Origin: CAZSAK01 sp964605155
Lineage (GTDB): Bacteria; Pseudomonadota; Gammaproteobacteria; SZUA-140
NCBI GenBank assembly: GCA_964605155.1
Contig: CAZSAK010000020.1
Coordinates: 1-48,459 of the forward strand
Length of the DNA: 48,459 nucleotides
Reading direction: 5' to 3'
Both the position numbers and the translations under genes were made by a program. The notes under the pieces are model-generated. The model was given only the letters and a program-made list of their open reading frames with translations, searched no databases and had not been told where the DNA came from. Shown here in pieces: positions 16,314 through 24,821 of this stretch; positions within the stretch are counted from its first letter, which is position 1; every line of letters begins with the position of its first letter.

Positions 16314-17882
16314 ATGAGCTATCAAGTATTGGCACGTAAGTGGCGTCCCCGAATATTCAGTGAACTTGTGGGTCAGGAACATGTGGTGCGTGCCCTGGTC
16401 AATGCCCTTGACCATGATCGCATACATCATGCCTATCTGTTTACCGGTACACGTGGTGTGGGAAAGACCACGATCGCACGAATTCTGGCCAAGTCACTCA
16501 ACTGTGAGCGGGGTGTAGGCTCCACCCCTTGCGGTGAATGTTCATCGTGTCTGGAAATCGACGAGGGCCGATTTGTTGATCTCATTGAGGTTGACGCAGC
16601 TTCCAGAACCAAGGTCGAGGATACACGGGAATTGCTGGACAACGTCCAGTATGCGCCGACCAGGGGCCGCTACAAGGTCTATCTCATAGACGAAGTGCAT
16701 ATGCTGTCGACACATAGTTTCAATGCCTTGCTTAAAACGCTGGAAGAGCCACCGCCTCATATAAAATTTCTGCTTGCCACAACTGATCCACAGCGTCTGC
16801 CCGTAACCATCCTGTCTCGTTGCCTGCAGTTTAACCTCAAACGCTTGCCGATGACGTTGATCAGCGGACATCTAGGCCACATTCTCGACCAGGAGCATAT
16901 AGCCTACGAGACGCCAGCGCTGACCCACATTGCACGGGCAGCTGATGGCAGTATGCGGGATGCATTAAGTCTGCTGGATCAGGCGATTGCCTATGGGAAC
17001 GGAAAGCTGTCCACAGAAGACGTGAGCGTCATGTTGGGCAGTATCGAACAGGATCATGTCTATAAACTGTTCGAGGCATTGACCGGACAAGACGGGTCTA
17101 AATTATTGGCGTGCATACATGATTTATCCGAACTGACACCCGACTTTTCCGATGTGCTGGGCGAATTAATCAACTTGCTGCACCGTATTGCAGTGGCTCA
17201 AGTCGTACCCTCCTTTCAGTATGAAGATGTGGATAATGAGGTAATAGCCCGTTTTGCGACCCGTGTTTCTCCTGAAGACATGCAACTTTATTATCAGATT
17301 GCCTTGTTGGGACGCCGTGACCTGGAACTTGTCCCTGATCCGCGTTCCGGATTCGAGATGATTATGTTACGCATGCTTGCATTCCGGCCGGTGGCAGTTA
17401 GCGGTGATCCGACCAATAAGGATATATCTGCGATGAAATCCCCAGCTAGCATGAAGTCGGCATCTGCTGCTGGAGAGATTTCCCATTCAAATAACACCGC
17501 TGGCGACCACGACTGGTCATCGATTGTCAACGAGCTTAAGGTTACGGGCATGGTGCGTGAATTGGCCGCAAATTGTGAACTTGTCAAATTTGATGATAAA
17601 CGGGTGGAATTGCTACTCGACAATGCACACCAACATCTGCGCAGTAAAAATTGTGAAAAGCGTCTGGAGCAGAGCCTGCAGCAATATTTCGCCAATCAGG
17701 TCAAGCTGGATATCAGGGTTGGCATGGGCGCATCCGAGACCCCGGCGCTGCAGCGCAGTCGCAACGAACAGGAACGTTACCAGGCCGCACTGAAGGCGAT
17801 TGAAAACGATGCCAACGTCAAGACGTTGCGTGATACGTTCGATGCGCGCGTACTCCCTGATACGATCCAGCCACTGGATTGA
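16314..17882 (+). CDS. dnaX: DNA polymerase III subunit tau/gamma
   Basis: A 522-residue clamp-loader ATPase. Walker A is GTRGVGKTT, the zinc module is CGECSSC preceded by CERG, Walker B is LIDEVHML, the SRC sensor-1-type motif is LSRCLQF, and sensor 2 GSMRDALSLLDQ follows. The C-terminal part after a Ser/Ala-rich linker (about 370-390) corresponds to the tau-specific region that contacts the alpha subunit. It is shorter than the 643-residue E. coli protein. No A-AAA-AAG slippery heptamer is visible, so there is no sign of the programmed gamma frameshift. It heads the dnaX-ybaB-recR operon. Confidence 0.96.
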   Translation: MSYQVLARKWRPRIFSELVGQEHVVRALVNALDHDRIHHAYLFTGTRGVGKTTIARILAKSLNCERGVGSTPCGECSSCLEIDEGRFVDLIEVDAASRTKVEDTRELLDNVQYAPTRGRYKVYLIDEVHMLSTHSFNALLKTLEEPPPHIKFLLATTDPQRLPVTILSRCLQFNLKRLPMTLISGHLGHILDQEHIAYETPALTHIARAADGSMRDALSLLDQAIAYGNGKLSTEDVSVMLGSIEQDHVYKLFEALTGQDGSKLLACIHDLSELTPDFSDVLGELINLLHRIAVAQVVPSFQYEDVDNEVIARFATRVSPEDMQLYYQIALLGRRDLELVPDPRSGFEMIMLRMLAFRPVAVSGDPTNKDISAMKSPASMKSASAAGEISHSNNTAGDHDWSSIVNELKVTGMVRELAANCELVKFDDKRVELLLDNAHQHLRSKNCEKRLEQSLQQYFANQVKLDIRVGMGASETPALQRSRNEQERYQAALKAIENDANVKTLRDTFDARVLPDTIQPLD

Positions 17883-17946
17883 GCGACCCGGTTTTCGGAA
17901 AAGGTATACAATCTATTTACAAGCCAATCAATCAAGAGGTAACACT

Positions 17947-18270
17947 ATGAAAGGTGGTCTTGGCAATTTAATGAAACAGGCCCAGAAGATGCAGGCTGAC
18001 ATGCAGAAGGCCCAGGAGGAGATCCAGAACATGGAGATTTCCGGTCAGGCAGGCGGTGGCATGGTGAGTGTATTGATGACAGGCCGCCATGACGTTAAAC
18101 GAGTTACCATTGATGACAGCCTGATGCGGGATGACAAAGAGATGCTGGAGGACCTTATAGCTGCAGCAGTCAATGATGCAGTCAAAAAGATCGAGAGTGA
18201 AACCAAGACAAGAATGGCTGATATGACGAGCGGGATCTCATTGCCGCCCGGGATGAATCTCCCTTTCTAG
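17947..18270 (+). CDS. ybaB: YbaB/EbfC-family nucleoid-associated protein
   Basis: A 107-residue protein with the family's Met/Gln-rich N-terminal helix (GNLMKQAQKMQADMQKAQEE), a central strand region beginning at ISGQAGGGMVSV, and the C-terminal PPGM motif. YbaB dimers bind DNA as tweezers and associate with the nucleoid. The ATG at 17947 follows AGAGG. The longer reading upstream overlaps dnaX in another frame and is not used. It lies between dnaX and recR, as in many bacteria. Confidence 0.93.
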   Translation: MKGGLGNLMKQAQKMQADMQKAQEEIQNMEISGQAGGGMVSVLMTGRHDVKRVTIDDSLMRDDKEMLEDLIAAAVNDAVKKIESETKTRMADMTSGISLPPGMNLPF

Positions 18271-18279
18271 CGTCGCCGA

Positions 18280-18876
18280 ATGGCGGAAATTTCCCATATC
18301 AAACAGTTGATCGAGGCCTTGCGCTGCCTGCCCGGTGTGGGTCCGAAATCAGCCCAACGGATGACCTTTTATTTGCTTCAACGCAACCGTGAAGGCGCCC
18401 GGCGACTGGCGCAAGCGCTCAATGATGCGGTGGAAAAGGTTGGACATTGTTCCCTGTGCCGAACTTTGAGTGAGGATGATATCTGTCCGTTGTGTGCCAA
18501 CAGGGCGCGGGACCACTCACAATTGTGCATCGTTGAGATGCCAGCGGATGTGCAGGCGGTTGAGCAATCCACCTCCTATAAGGGCCTGTATTTCGTTTTG
18601 ATGGGACATCTGTCACCCCTGGATGGCATTGGTCCCGATGAGATCGGCCTTGATCATCTTGCACAACGGCTGCACGGAGGGGATGTCAAGGAGGTGATCG
18701 TGGCGACCAACCCGACAGTCGAAGGTGAGGCAACCGCACATTATATTGCGGACATGGTGCACAAGCTCGGCCTCAAGGCGACGCGCATTGCTTACGGCGT
18801 GCCGTTTGGCGGTGAACTCGAATATCTTGATGGCGGCACCTTGTCACATGCCTTATCCGGCCGCCGCGAGATTTAG
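18280..18876 (+). CDS. recR: Recombination protein RecR
   Basis: A 198-residue ring-forming protein of the RecFOR gap-repair pathway. It has an N-terminal helix-hairpin-helix (LPGVGPKSAQRM), a four-cysteine zinc finger (CSLCRTLSEDDICPLC), a Toprim domain (LCIVEMPADVQAVE, then NPTVEGEATA) and the C-terminal Walker-B-like region (GVPFGGELEYLDGGTL). It starts 9 bases after ybaB and is surely co-transcribed with it. Full family length. Confidence 0.96.
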   Translation: MAEISHIKQLIEALRCLPGVGPKSAQRMTFYLLQRNREGARRLAQALNDAVEKVGHCSLCRTLSEDDICPLCANRARDHSQLCIVEMPADVQAVEQSTSYKGLYFVLMGHLSPLDGIGPDEIGLDHLAQRLHGGDVKEVIVATNPTVEGEATAHYIADMVHKLGLKATRIAYGVPFGGELEYLDGGTLSHALSGRREI

Positions 18877-18907
18877 GAAACCTCGCTGATTACATACCAT
18901 TACACTT

Positions 18908-20116
18908 ATGCTGACAGATCGACACAACATCTACACATGGTTCCTTTACATTGTGATTTATATGTGGGCACCGACCAGTGCTGCAGATACCTGTACTGTA
19001 CCTGCGGACATTAAAACAATCCCTGCCGTCAGGTTAGAGGAAATAGCCGCCGGTCTTGACAATCCCGTACATCTCGCCCACGCGGATAATGACAACGGCT
19101 GGTTATATGTCGTCGAGCAATCGGGTTATTTACGAATACTGAAGAATGGCAAGATCAGTCCGCGTCCGTTTCTCGATATTCACGATGAGGTCGTTGACGG
19201 GGGTGAAAAAGGATTGCTCAGCATCGCTTTTCATCCCCGGTATAGTGAGAACGGCTTTTTCTATGTGGACTATACCCGGAAGGAAGGTCTGCTGGGCTCG
19301 CTGACAACCATTATATCGCGCTTCAAACGCAGCACAGAAGATCGGGCTGATCCGGACAGCGAACAGGTATTATTGAAGATCAAGCAACCCTTCGCCAACC
19401 ACAACGGCGGACAGCTCGCGTTCGGGCCCGATGGTTATCTCTATATCGGCATGGGAGACGGCGGTCTGGCGAATGATCCATTCGGTCACGGACAGGATAC
19501 CACGACACTGCTGGGCGCATTACTGCGGATCGATGTCGATCATGCATCCGGATCGTTGCGCTATGCAATTCCCGGAGACAATCCCTATATCGGGAAACAG
19601 GATTACAGGAATGAGATTTGGGCATACGGATTGCGTAATCCGTGGCGGTTCTCGTTTGATCGCAAATCCGGGGCGCTATATCTGGCCGATGTGGGACAGG
19701 ATCAGGTAGAAGAGGTGGATGTCATTGTCAAGGGAGGCAATTACGGCTGGAATATCATGGAAGGAAACCGTTGTGCAGCCGTGGATCGCAAACTCTGCGA
19801 CCGTGATATCTATAAACCGCCCATTTATACCTATCAGCATCCCGAGGGATTTTCGATTACCGGTGGTTTTGTCTATCGTGGCGAATCCATACCGGGTTTG
19901 TGCGGCGTTTATCTCTTTGCAGACTATGTCAATAAGCAGCTCTGGGGTTTGAGGTATGACGGGACCAACGTGACAGTACACAAGAAGTTATTGGACACCA
20001 GCTTTAATATCAGCAGTTTTGGTGAAGATCAATCCCTGGAGGTCTATCTGCTTGCCCATCAAGCGGGCAAGATCTTGAAGATCATCCCTGTTGATTCCGA
20101 TGATGGTGACGAATGA
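18908..20116 (+). CDS. Secreted PQQ-type sugar dehydrogenase (GSDH/aldose sugar dehydrogenase family)
   Basis: A 402-residue exported six-bladed beta-propeller. The signal peptide (about 1-25, ending TSAA) is followed by VEQSGYLRILKNG, GEKGLLSIAFHP, NHNGGQLAFGPDGYLYIGMGDGG with the catalytic-type His, and RNPWRFSFD, all typical of soluble PQQ glucose dehydrogenase homologues. Such enzymes oxidise aldoses in the periplasm, passing electrons to quinone or cytochrome acceptors. No PQQ synthesis genes are in the window, so cofactor supply is unknown. Four cysteines in the second half (CAAVDRKLC and GLCG) suggest disulfides. It begins 31 bases after recR. Confidence 0.85.
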   Translation: MLTDRHNIYTWFLYIVIYMWAPTSAADTCTVPADIKTIPAVRLEEIAAGLDNPVHLAHADNDNGWLYVVEQSGYLRILKNGKISPRPFLDIHDEVVDGGEKGLLSIAFHPRYSENGFFYVDYTRKEGLLGSLTTIISRFKRSTEDRADPDSEQVLLKIKQPFANHNGGQLAFGPDGYLYIGMGDGGLANDPFGHGQDTTTLLGALLRIDVDHASGSLRYAIPGDNPYIGKQDYRNEIWAYGLRNPWRFSFDRKSGALYLADVGQDQVEEVDVIVKGGNYGWNIMEGNRCAAVDRKLCDRDIYKPPIYTYQHPEGFSITGGFVYRGESIPGLCGVYLFADYVNKQLWGLRYDGTNVTVHKKLLDTSFNISSFGEDQSLEVYLLAHQAGKILKIIPVDSDDGDE

Positions 20117-20138
20117 AACCTGCGGATAAAGGAAGATG

Positions 20139-20534
20139 ATGGCGGGCACCGTAATTTTTGTCAGTATCACCTATCTGATCATGCTGATAAGTGTCTATCT
20201 GTCTCGCTACCGCAGGTTTCATATCACTGTGATGGCTTCCATAATGGTGGTCGATTTTATGTTTCCTTTCTATCTTTATATGACCCGTGACTGGATCAAA
20301 CGGCTTATTGATGAGGGGGAGATATTTTCATTCCTGATCTGGATGCATGTAATCCTGCTGATTACACTGTATATTCTCTATGTGTTTCAGGTCACGGCGG
20401 GGCGCAGGGTCCTGCAGGGAGATGAGGAGGCACGCTCAGAACATCGCGGTCAGGCCAAGGGTATTCTTATCGTCAAGGCACTGGTGATCATGACCGGAGC
20501 GCTTTTGGTGGAACCGGAATCCACGCCTCAATAA
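20139..20534 (+). CDS. Small four-helix inner-membrane protein
   Basis: A 131-residue hydrophobic protein with four likely membrane segments (about 3-20, 30-47, 65-83 and 104-119) and a charged loop (RRVLQGDEEARSEHRG) between the last two. It resembles DUF420-like small membrane proteins, but I cannot place it firmly. Two adjacent ATGs are possible; the second gives better spacing from AAAGGA. It lies 22 bases after the sugar dehydrogenase, so a shared transcript, and perhaps a respiratory link, is likely. Confidence 0.65.
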   Translation: MAGTVIFVSITYLIMLISVYLSRYRRFHITVMASIMVVDFMFPFYLYMTRDWIKRLIDEGEIFSFLIWMHVILLITLYILYVFQVTAGRRVLQGDEEARSEHRGQAKGILIVKALVIMTGALLVEPESTPQ

Positions 20535-20543
20535 GCCGGCATC

Positions 20544-20888
20544 TCAGCAATTGTCCGCATCAAGCAAGGCATTGACCTTGGCCGCGCAGATGAAATCGTT
20601 TTCGGACAGTCCATTGACGGCATGGGTGCTGTACAATACCTGGCAGCGATTGTAATTAACCGTCAGAGTGGGATGGTGATTTTCCCGGTGGGCAATCCAG
20701 GCAACTGCATTCACAAATGCCAGGGTCTGGTAATAGTCCTTGAAACGGTACGTGCGAGTTATTGCCGTTGCATCGTCATTGATTTCCCAGCCTTGCGTTT
20801 GTCCAAGGTATTCAAGGGCTGATTCCCTTTGTAGAGGTTCACCTCCTGATTCACAGGGGATGCAGTGCTTGTTTGCGATGTCTGCCAT
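20544..20888 (-). CDS. phhB: 4a-hydroxytetrahydrobiopterin dehydratase (pterin-4a-carbinolamine dehydratase)
   Basis: A 114-residue enzyme with the family signature spread over FVNAVAWIAHRENHHPTL and VNYNRCQVLYSTHAVNGLSENDF. The paired histidines (HRENHHP) are the dehydration catalysts. It recycles the carbinolamine formed by pterin-dependent hydroxylases. No phenylalanine hydroxylase gene is in the window; such lone copies may instead serve other pterin reactions. Its ATG overlaps the stop of the M48 protease gene by one base (TAATG), so the pair is translationally coupled. Confidence 0.93.
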   Translation of the reverse strand: MADIANKHCIPCESGGEPLQRESALEYLGQTQGWEINDDATAITRTYRFKDYYQTLAFVNAVAWIAHRENHHPTLTVNYNRCQVLYSTHAVNGLSENDFICAAKVNALLDADNC

Positions 20889-22129
20889 TAGAGTTTACTC
20901 CCCAGATGTGCCACCCGAATCGGTGCGGGCGGGTGTGAGTCATGAAACGCGGAATAGAGCGGATCGGGTGTAAGTGTGGCTGCATTTTCCCTGTATAACT
21001 TGACCAGGGCCTGTATCAGTTCGTTCGGATTTGCCTGTTCCGCGGCATAATCGTCAGCCTCGAATTCATGTTTCCGTGTCAGGTATAAGGTGAGAGGCGA
21101 CATAAAGAATCCGAATACGGGCATGGTTAACATAAACAGGATCAATGCTGCATAATCAGATGACTGATCGACACCCAGTCCGCTATAAAACCACTGCTGG
21201 TTGATCAGCCATCCCAGCAGTGCCAGTCCGACCAGGCTTATCAACGCCATTGAACCAATACGTTTGTGTATATGACGGCGTTTGAAATGGCCGAGTTCAT
21301 GAGCCAATACCGCTTCAATCTCGCCGTGTGACAAAGTGTCAATAAGGGTATCAAAAAAAACGATACGTTTGTTAGTGCCCAGCCCGGTAAAATATGCATT
21401 GCCGTGTCCTGATCGGCGCGAGCTGTCCATCACAAATATACCATTACTCTTGAAACCTGTCCTTGACAGCAGGTTTTCAATGCGCGCCTTGAGGTCGCTG
21501 TCATGAAGCGGTGAGAATCTGTTAAACAGGGGAGATATGATTGCCGGGTATGCCCACATCATAATTATGGAAAAAGACATCCACACCAGCCATACATACA
21601 CCCACCACAACTGACCGGACTGATCCATTAGCCACAGTACAATCCACACCAGAGGAATGCCTATGATCAGTGCGATAATGGATTGTAGCAGCAGGTCTTT
21701 TATGAAAGTTGAGGGTGTTGTCTTGTTAAAGCCGAAGCGCTGTTCCAGTACAAAGGTGTGATACACTGAAAACGGCAGTTCGAGGATGCTTGATATATAA
21801 AAAACACTTAATGTCACAGCGACACCGGTGACGAGAGGCGGGAATTCAGGTTTACGCCAAATTGAATCCAGCAATTCCAGGCCTCCACCGATTGTCCAGC
21901 CAATCAAAATTACCACGCTGAAAATGATATCCGCTCTTTCGTAGCGGATTTTTGCCAAGGTATAATCAGCAGCTTTTTGATGTGCGTCCAGCGGGATTTT
22001 ATCGTTAAACGGCACTGGAACCTTGCCACGGTGCATCGATACACGTTTGTATTGACGGTTAGCCAGCCATAGCTGGATACCCGTGGCGAGCGCCAGCATG
22101 ATGATAAATATAATCGTGAAAGTATTCAT
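20888..22129 (-). CDS. M48-family (Ste24/CAAX prenyl protease 1-like) membrane zinc protease
   Basis: A 413-residue integral-membrane protease. The zinc motif HELGH lies in VLAHELGHFKRRHIHKR, with a third ligand in the EFEADDYAAE element. Seven or so hydrophobic segments surround it, and the N-terminal region carries the Ste24-type LPFSVYHTFVLEQRFGFN motif. Bacteria lack farnesylated CAAX proteins, so the role is presumed membrane-protein quality control. It precedes and is coupled to the pterin dehydratase gene. Divergent from orn, sharing an intergenic region of about 90 bases. Confidence 0.93.
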   Translation of the reverse strand: MNTFTIIFIIMLALATGIQLWLANRQYKRVSMHRGKVPVPFNDKIPLDAHQKAADYTLAKIRYERADIIFSVVILIGWTIGGGLELLDSIWRKPEFPPLVTGVAVTLSVFYISSILELPFSVYHTFVLEQRFGFNKTTPSTFIKDLLLQSIIALIIGIPLVWIVLWLMDQSGQLWWVYVWLVWMSFSIIMMWAYPAIISPLFNRFSPLHDSDLKARIENLLSRTGFKSNGIFVMDSSRRSGHGNAYFTGLGTNKRIVFFDTLIDTLSHGEIEAVLAHELGHFKRRHIHKRIGSMALISLVGLALLGWLINQQWFYSGLGVDQSSDYAALILFMLTMPVFGFFMSPLTLYLTRKHEFEADDYAAEQANPNELIQALVKLYRENAATLTPDPLYSAFHDSHPPAPIRVAHLGSKL

Positions 22130-22218
22130 GGATATTCAGTACATATTAACGCTAAATCGCATGGTCTTTGGTACAATGCAAAGCCCTATGACCTGTTTCA
22201 GACAGACCTGATGTTATT

Positions 22219-22773
22219 ATGACCAGTATACAAGACCCAGCAAATTTAATCTGGATTGATCTGGAGATGACCGGACTCGATACGGATAATGATTATATTA
22301 TTGAGATTGCGACCATTATTACCGACAACAATCTCAATATCATCGAGGAAGGACCGGTGCTGGCCATTCATCAAAGCGATGATGTATTGAAAGCAATGGA
22401 TGACTGGAACAAGAAACAGCATGGCAAGTCAGGATTGATAGACAGGGTGCGTCTCAGCAACCTGAAAGAAAGCGAGGTTGAGGCGTCGACCCTTGCATTT
22501 ATAAGCAAGCATGTTCCTCAGGGCGTTTCTCCAATGTGTGGTAACAGCATCTGTCAGGATCGTCGCTTCCTGCATCGCCTGATGCCGACTCTGGAGCAGT
22601 ATTTTCATTATCGCAATCTGGATGTGAGCACAGTGAAAGAACTGGCACGCCGCTGGGCGCCCAATGTCTATAACGGCGTCGAAAAGGAATCGAGTCATTT
22701 GGCGTTGGAAGATATCAGGGATTCAATAAACGAGCTGAGATATTACCGCGAATATTTCATAAAACTGTCCTGA
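22219..22773 (+). CDS. orn: Oligoribonuclease
   Basis: A 184-residue DEDDh 3'-5' exonuclease. ExoI is WIDLEMTGLD, ExoII is GNSICQDRRFL and ExoIII is SSHLALEDIRDS, with the catalytic His. KELARRWAPNVY is also typical. It degrades 2-5-nt RNA and pGpG, ending c-di-GMP turnover. Length matches the family. Divergent from the M48 protease gene. Confidence 0.97.
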   Translation: MTSIQDPANLIWIDLEMTGLDTDNDYIIEIATIITDNNLNIIEEGPVLAIHQSDDVLKAMDDWNKKQHGKSGLIDRVRLSNLKESEVEASTLAFISKHVPQGVSPMCGNSICQDRRFLHRLMPTLEQYFHYRNLDVSTVKELARRWAPNVYNGVEKESSHLALEDIRDSINELRYYREYFIKLS

Positions 22774-22775
22774 TG

Positions 22776-22793
22776 CGTTTGTGCCGGCAAACG
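22776..22793. terminator. Short hairpin between convergent orn and amidotransferase genes
   Basis: CGTTTG/CAAACG arms with a TGCCGG loop lie between the two stop codons. There is no long T-tract, so terminator activity is only suggested by position. Confidence 0.35.
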
Positions 22794-22798
22794 GCTGA

Positions 22799-23530
22799 TT
22801 ACAGCACTGGTCGCTGCTCATTAATGCCTGTTTGCAGCCAATGACCATAAAGGGCATTTGCGACCCTGTGCAGTGCCATTACCCTGCTCTCGATATCATC
22901 AAGCAACCGTGAACCAGATTGAACTGCGGGCGACTGATTGCTCTCCGTTGCAAGTTCTTCACTGTAATGTTGTTCCCACTGTTGGACCATCTCCGCCGTC
23001 ATCTCGACATGAAACTGCAGGGCAAGGATGTTGTCCATAACGAATGCCTGGTTCATACAATGCTGGCTGCGCAGGATTCTGGTTGCGCCGTGAGGGATGG
23101 AAAATGTTTCACCATGCCAGTGGAAGACTTCAAAGTGTACCGGTAGGCCGTTGAGCCAGCTGGCTGAGTACCTGTTTTCTATCCATTCAACATCATGCCA
23201 GCCGATTTCCTTGACATGATTTGCAATTATGTCACCTCCCAGAGCCTTGCTGATGAGTTGGCCGCCCAGGCAATGGCCCAGGATCGGAAGCTTTGCATCT
23301 GCGGCGCGTTTTATCAGGGTAATTTCCTGATGTATCCACGGCAGCTCATCATTGACGCTCATCGGACCACCCATGAATACAAGTCCACCGACATCGTCCA
23401 GGCTGCGTGGGATCTCTTCTCCCTCGTCGACCCTGATCAGATGGTAGTGTATGCCGTGTATTTTCAGAAAATGCGCAAGATACCCGGGACCTTCGATGTC
23501 GATATGACGGAATATCAGAAGGGGTTTCAT
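22799..23530 (-). CDS. Class I glutamine amidotransferase-like (GMP synthase glutaminase-like) protein
   Basis: A 243-residue stand-alone GATase domain. The nucleophile Cys lies in GHCLGGQL, with FMGGPMSVND upstream and LQFHVEM supplying the catalytic His and Glu. No synthetase domain is present. Related stand-alone proteins act as gamma-glutamyl hydrolases or have unknown substrates. The C-terminal 50 residues form a helical tail. It is convergent with orn and on the same strand as folE2, about 100 bases downstream of that gene, so a shared role is not implied. Confidence 0.85.
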   Translation of the reverse strand: MKPLLIFRHIDIEGPGYLAHFLKIHGIHYHLIRVDEGEEIPRSLDDVGGLVFMGGPMSVNDELPWIHQEITLIKRAADAKLPILGHCLGGQLISKALGGDIIANHVKEIGWHDVEWIENRYSASWLNGLPVHFEVFHWHGETFSIPHGATRILRSQHCMNQAFVMDNILALQFHVEMTAEMVQQWEQHYSEELATESNQSPAVQSGSRLLDDIESRVMALHRVANALYGHWLQTGINEQRPVL

Positions 23531-23624
23531 CGACCGTTCACGATTTATTCAATCTATGATGCCCATTGTGCGGGAAACAAATCCGGATTGATTTGTGAAT
23601 GCGTGCTTCCTTCGGGGCGAAAGT

Positions 23625-24422
23625 TTACAATTTCGCCATGTTTTTTTCAATCAACGCATATGCAGAATGGTTGTGGATGGATTCAAAATTTTCCGATTCC
23701 AGTGTGTAAGCGATGATACGGGGATCCTTGTTCAGCCGCGCAGCGACATCACGCACCATGTCTTCCACAAACTTGGGATTATCGTAGGCACGTTCCGTGA
23801 CGTATTTTTCATCCGGGCGTTTCAACAGGCCATAGATTTCACATGAGGATTCCTCCTCAACCATATCGATCAACTCTTCGATCCATATGAAACCGTCGGT
23901 CTTGGCGGTAACGGTGACATGTGAACGCTGATTATGTGCCCCGTAATCCGATATTTCCTTGGAACACGGACACAAGCTTGTGACGGGTACTACCACTTTG
24001 ATGGTCATCACCGCCTTGCCGTTATCGATTTCACCTATAAACTTGACTTCATAATCCAACAGGCTCTGTACGCCTGAGATCGGAGCGGTCTTGTTCACGA
24101 AATAGGGGAAGGCCATTTCGATATGACCGGATTCAGCGTTCAGGGCATCAGTCATATTTGTCATGATATCCTTGAACGACGCGACCGTAATTTCTCGTTC
24201 ATGGGAATTCAATAATTCCACAAAGCGCGACATATGCGTGCCCTTGAAGTTATGGGGGAGATTCACGTACATATTGAAGGTGGCTATTGTATGCTGATCT
24301 CCACCGCTCCTGTCCCTCACGCGCACGGGATGACGGATATGCTTGATGCCGACCTTGTTGATCGGAAGCCGGCGATGATCGGGGCTGCTCTGTATATCGG
24401 CTATGGCGGTTACTCGGTTCAT
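23625..24422 (-). CDS. folE2: GTP cyclohydrolase FolE2 (type IB)
   Basis: A 265-residue type IB enzyme that converts GTP to dihydroneopterin triphosphate, the first step for folate and queuosine. The N-terminus VGIKHIRHPVRV is typical of FolE2. The catalytic Cys is in VTSLCPCSKEISDYGAHNQRSH. SSCEIYGLLKRPDEKYVTE is another family block. It uses metals other than zinc, so cells can keep it when zinc is low. No second folE is seen in the window. It starts 4 bases after queD ends, in an operon. Confidence 0.95.
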   Translation of the reverse strand: MNRVTAIADIQSSPDHRRLPINKVGIKHIRHPVRVRDRSGGDQHTIATFNMYVNLPHNFKGTHMSRFVELLNSHEREITVASFKDIMTNMTDALNAESGHIEMAFPYFVNKTAPISGVQSLLDYEVKFIGEIDNGKAVMTIKVVVPVTSLCPCSKEISDYGAHNQRSHVTVTAKTDGFIWIEELIDMVEEESSCEIYGLLKRPDEKYVTERAYDNPKFVEDMVRDVAARLNKDPRIIAYTLESENFESIHNHSAYALIEKNMAKL

Positions 24423-24425
24423 GAT

Positions 24426-24806
24426 TCAATCCTCTGTATAACGGACACACGCCCGTTCGGTTTCCCATATCGTAATGGCGCTGACATGCAGCGTGTCATT
24501 ATTAAGGGTGCGGGAGAGCCCGTTGAAAAAATAGGCCGCGATATTCTCAGCCGTCGGATTAGTTTTTTCAAAGGCCTCGAGGTCATTCAGATTCTGATGA
24601 TCCAGTTCCTTTACAAGTAAGACGGCGGCATTTTTGACATCCTTGAAATCAATGCCCATACCGGCCTGGTTCAGCATGGATGTCCTGACCTCGACCTCCA
24701 CCTTCCAATTATGGCCGTGTAGCCTGCTGCAATCACCATTATATCCACGCAATGCGTGGGCGGCGGCAAAATCAGTTACGATCTTTAATGTATAACAGGA
24801 AGCCAT
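24426..24806 (-). CDS. queD: 6-carboxy-5,6,7,8-tetrahydropterin synthase (QueD/PTPS family)
   Basis: A 126-residue T-fold protein. Zinc ligands are His in AAHAL and the pair in LHGHNW, and the catalytic Cys is in GDCSRLHG. PTAENIAAYFFNGL and WETERACVRY are the family's C-terminal blocks. It turns dihydroneopterin triphosphate into carboxytetrahydropterin for preQ0/queuosine. ATG at 24806 is used; the frame also has TTG just before it. Placed between dxs and folE2 on the same strand, it uses the product of its downstream neighbour. Confidence 0.92.
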   Translation of the reverse strand: MASCYTLKIVTDFAAAHALRGYNGDCSRLHGHNWKVEVEVRTSMLNQAGMGIDFKDVKNAAVLLVKELDHQNLNDLEAFEKTNPTAENIAAYFFNGLSRTLNNDTLHVSAITIWETERACVRYTED

Positions 24807-24821
24807 CAAAACCTGACTAAA

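Noticed and set aside
16314..17882. Programmed frameshift in dnaX producing gamma
   Set aside because: No A-AAA-AAG slippery site followed by a stem was found.
23195..23716. 173-codon plus-strand ORF opposite the amidotransferase and folE2
   Set aside because: Antisense to two clearly recognised genes; no motifs.
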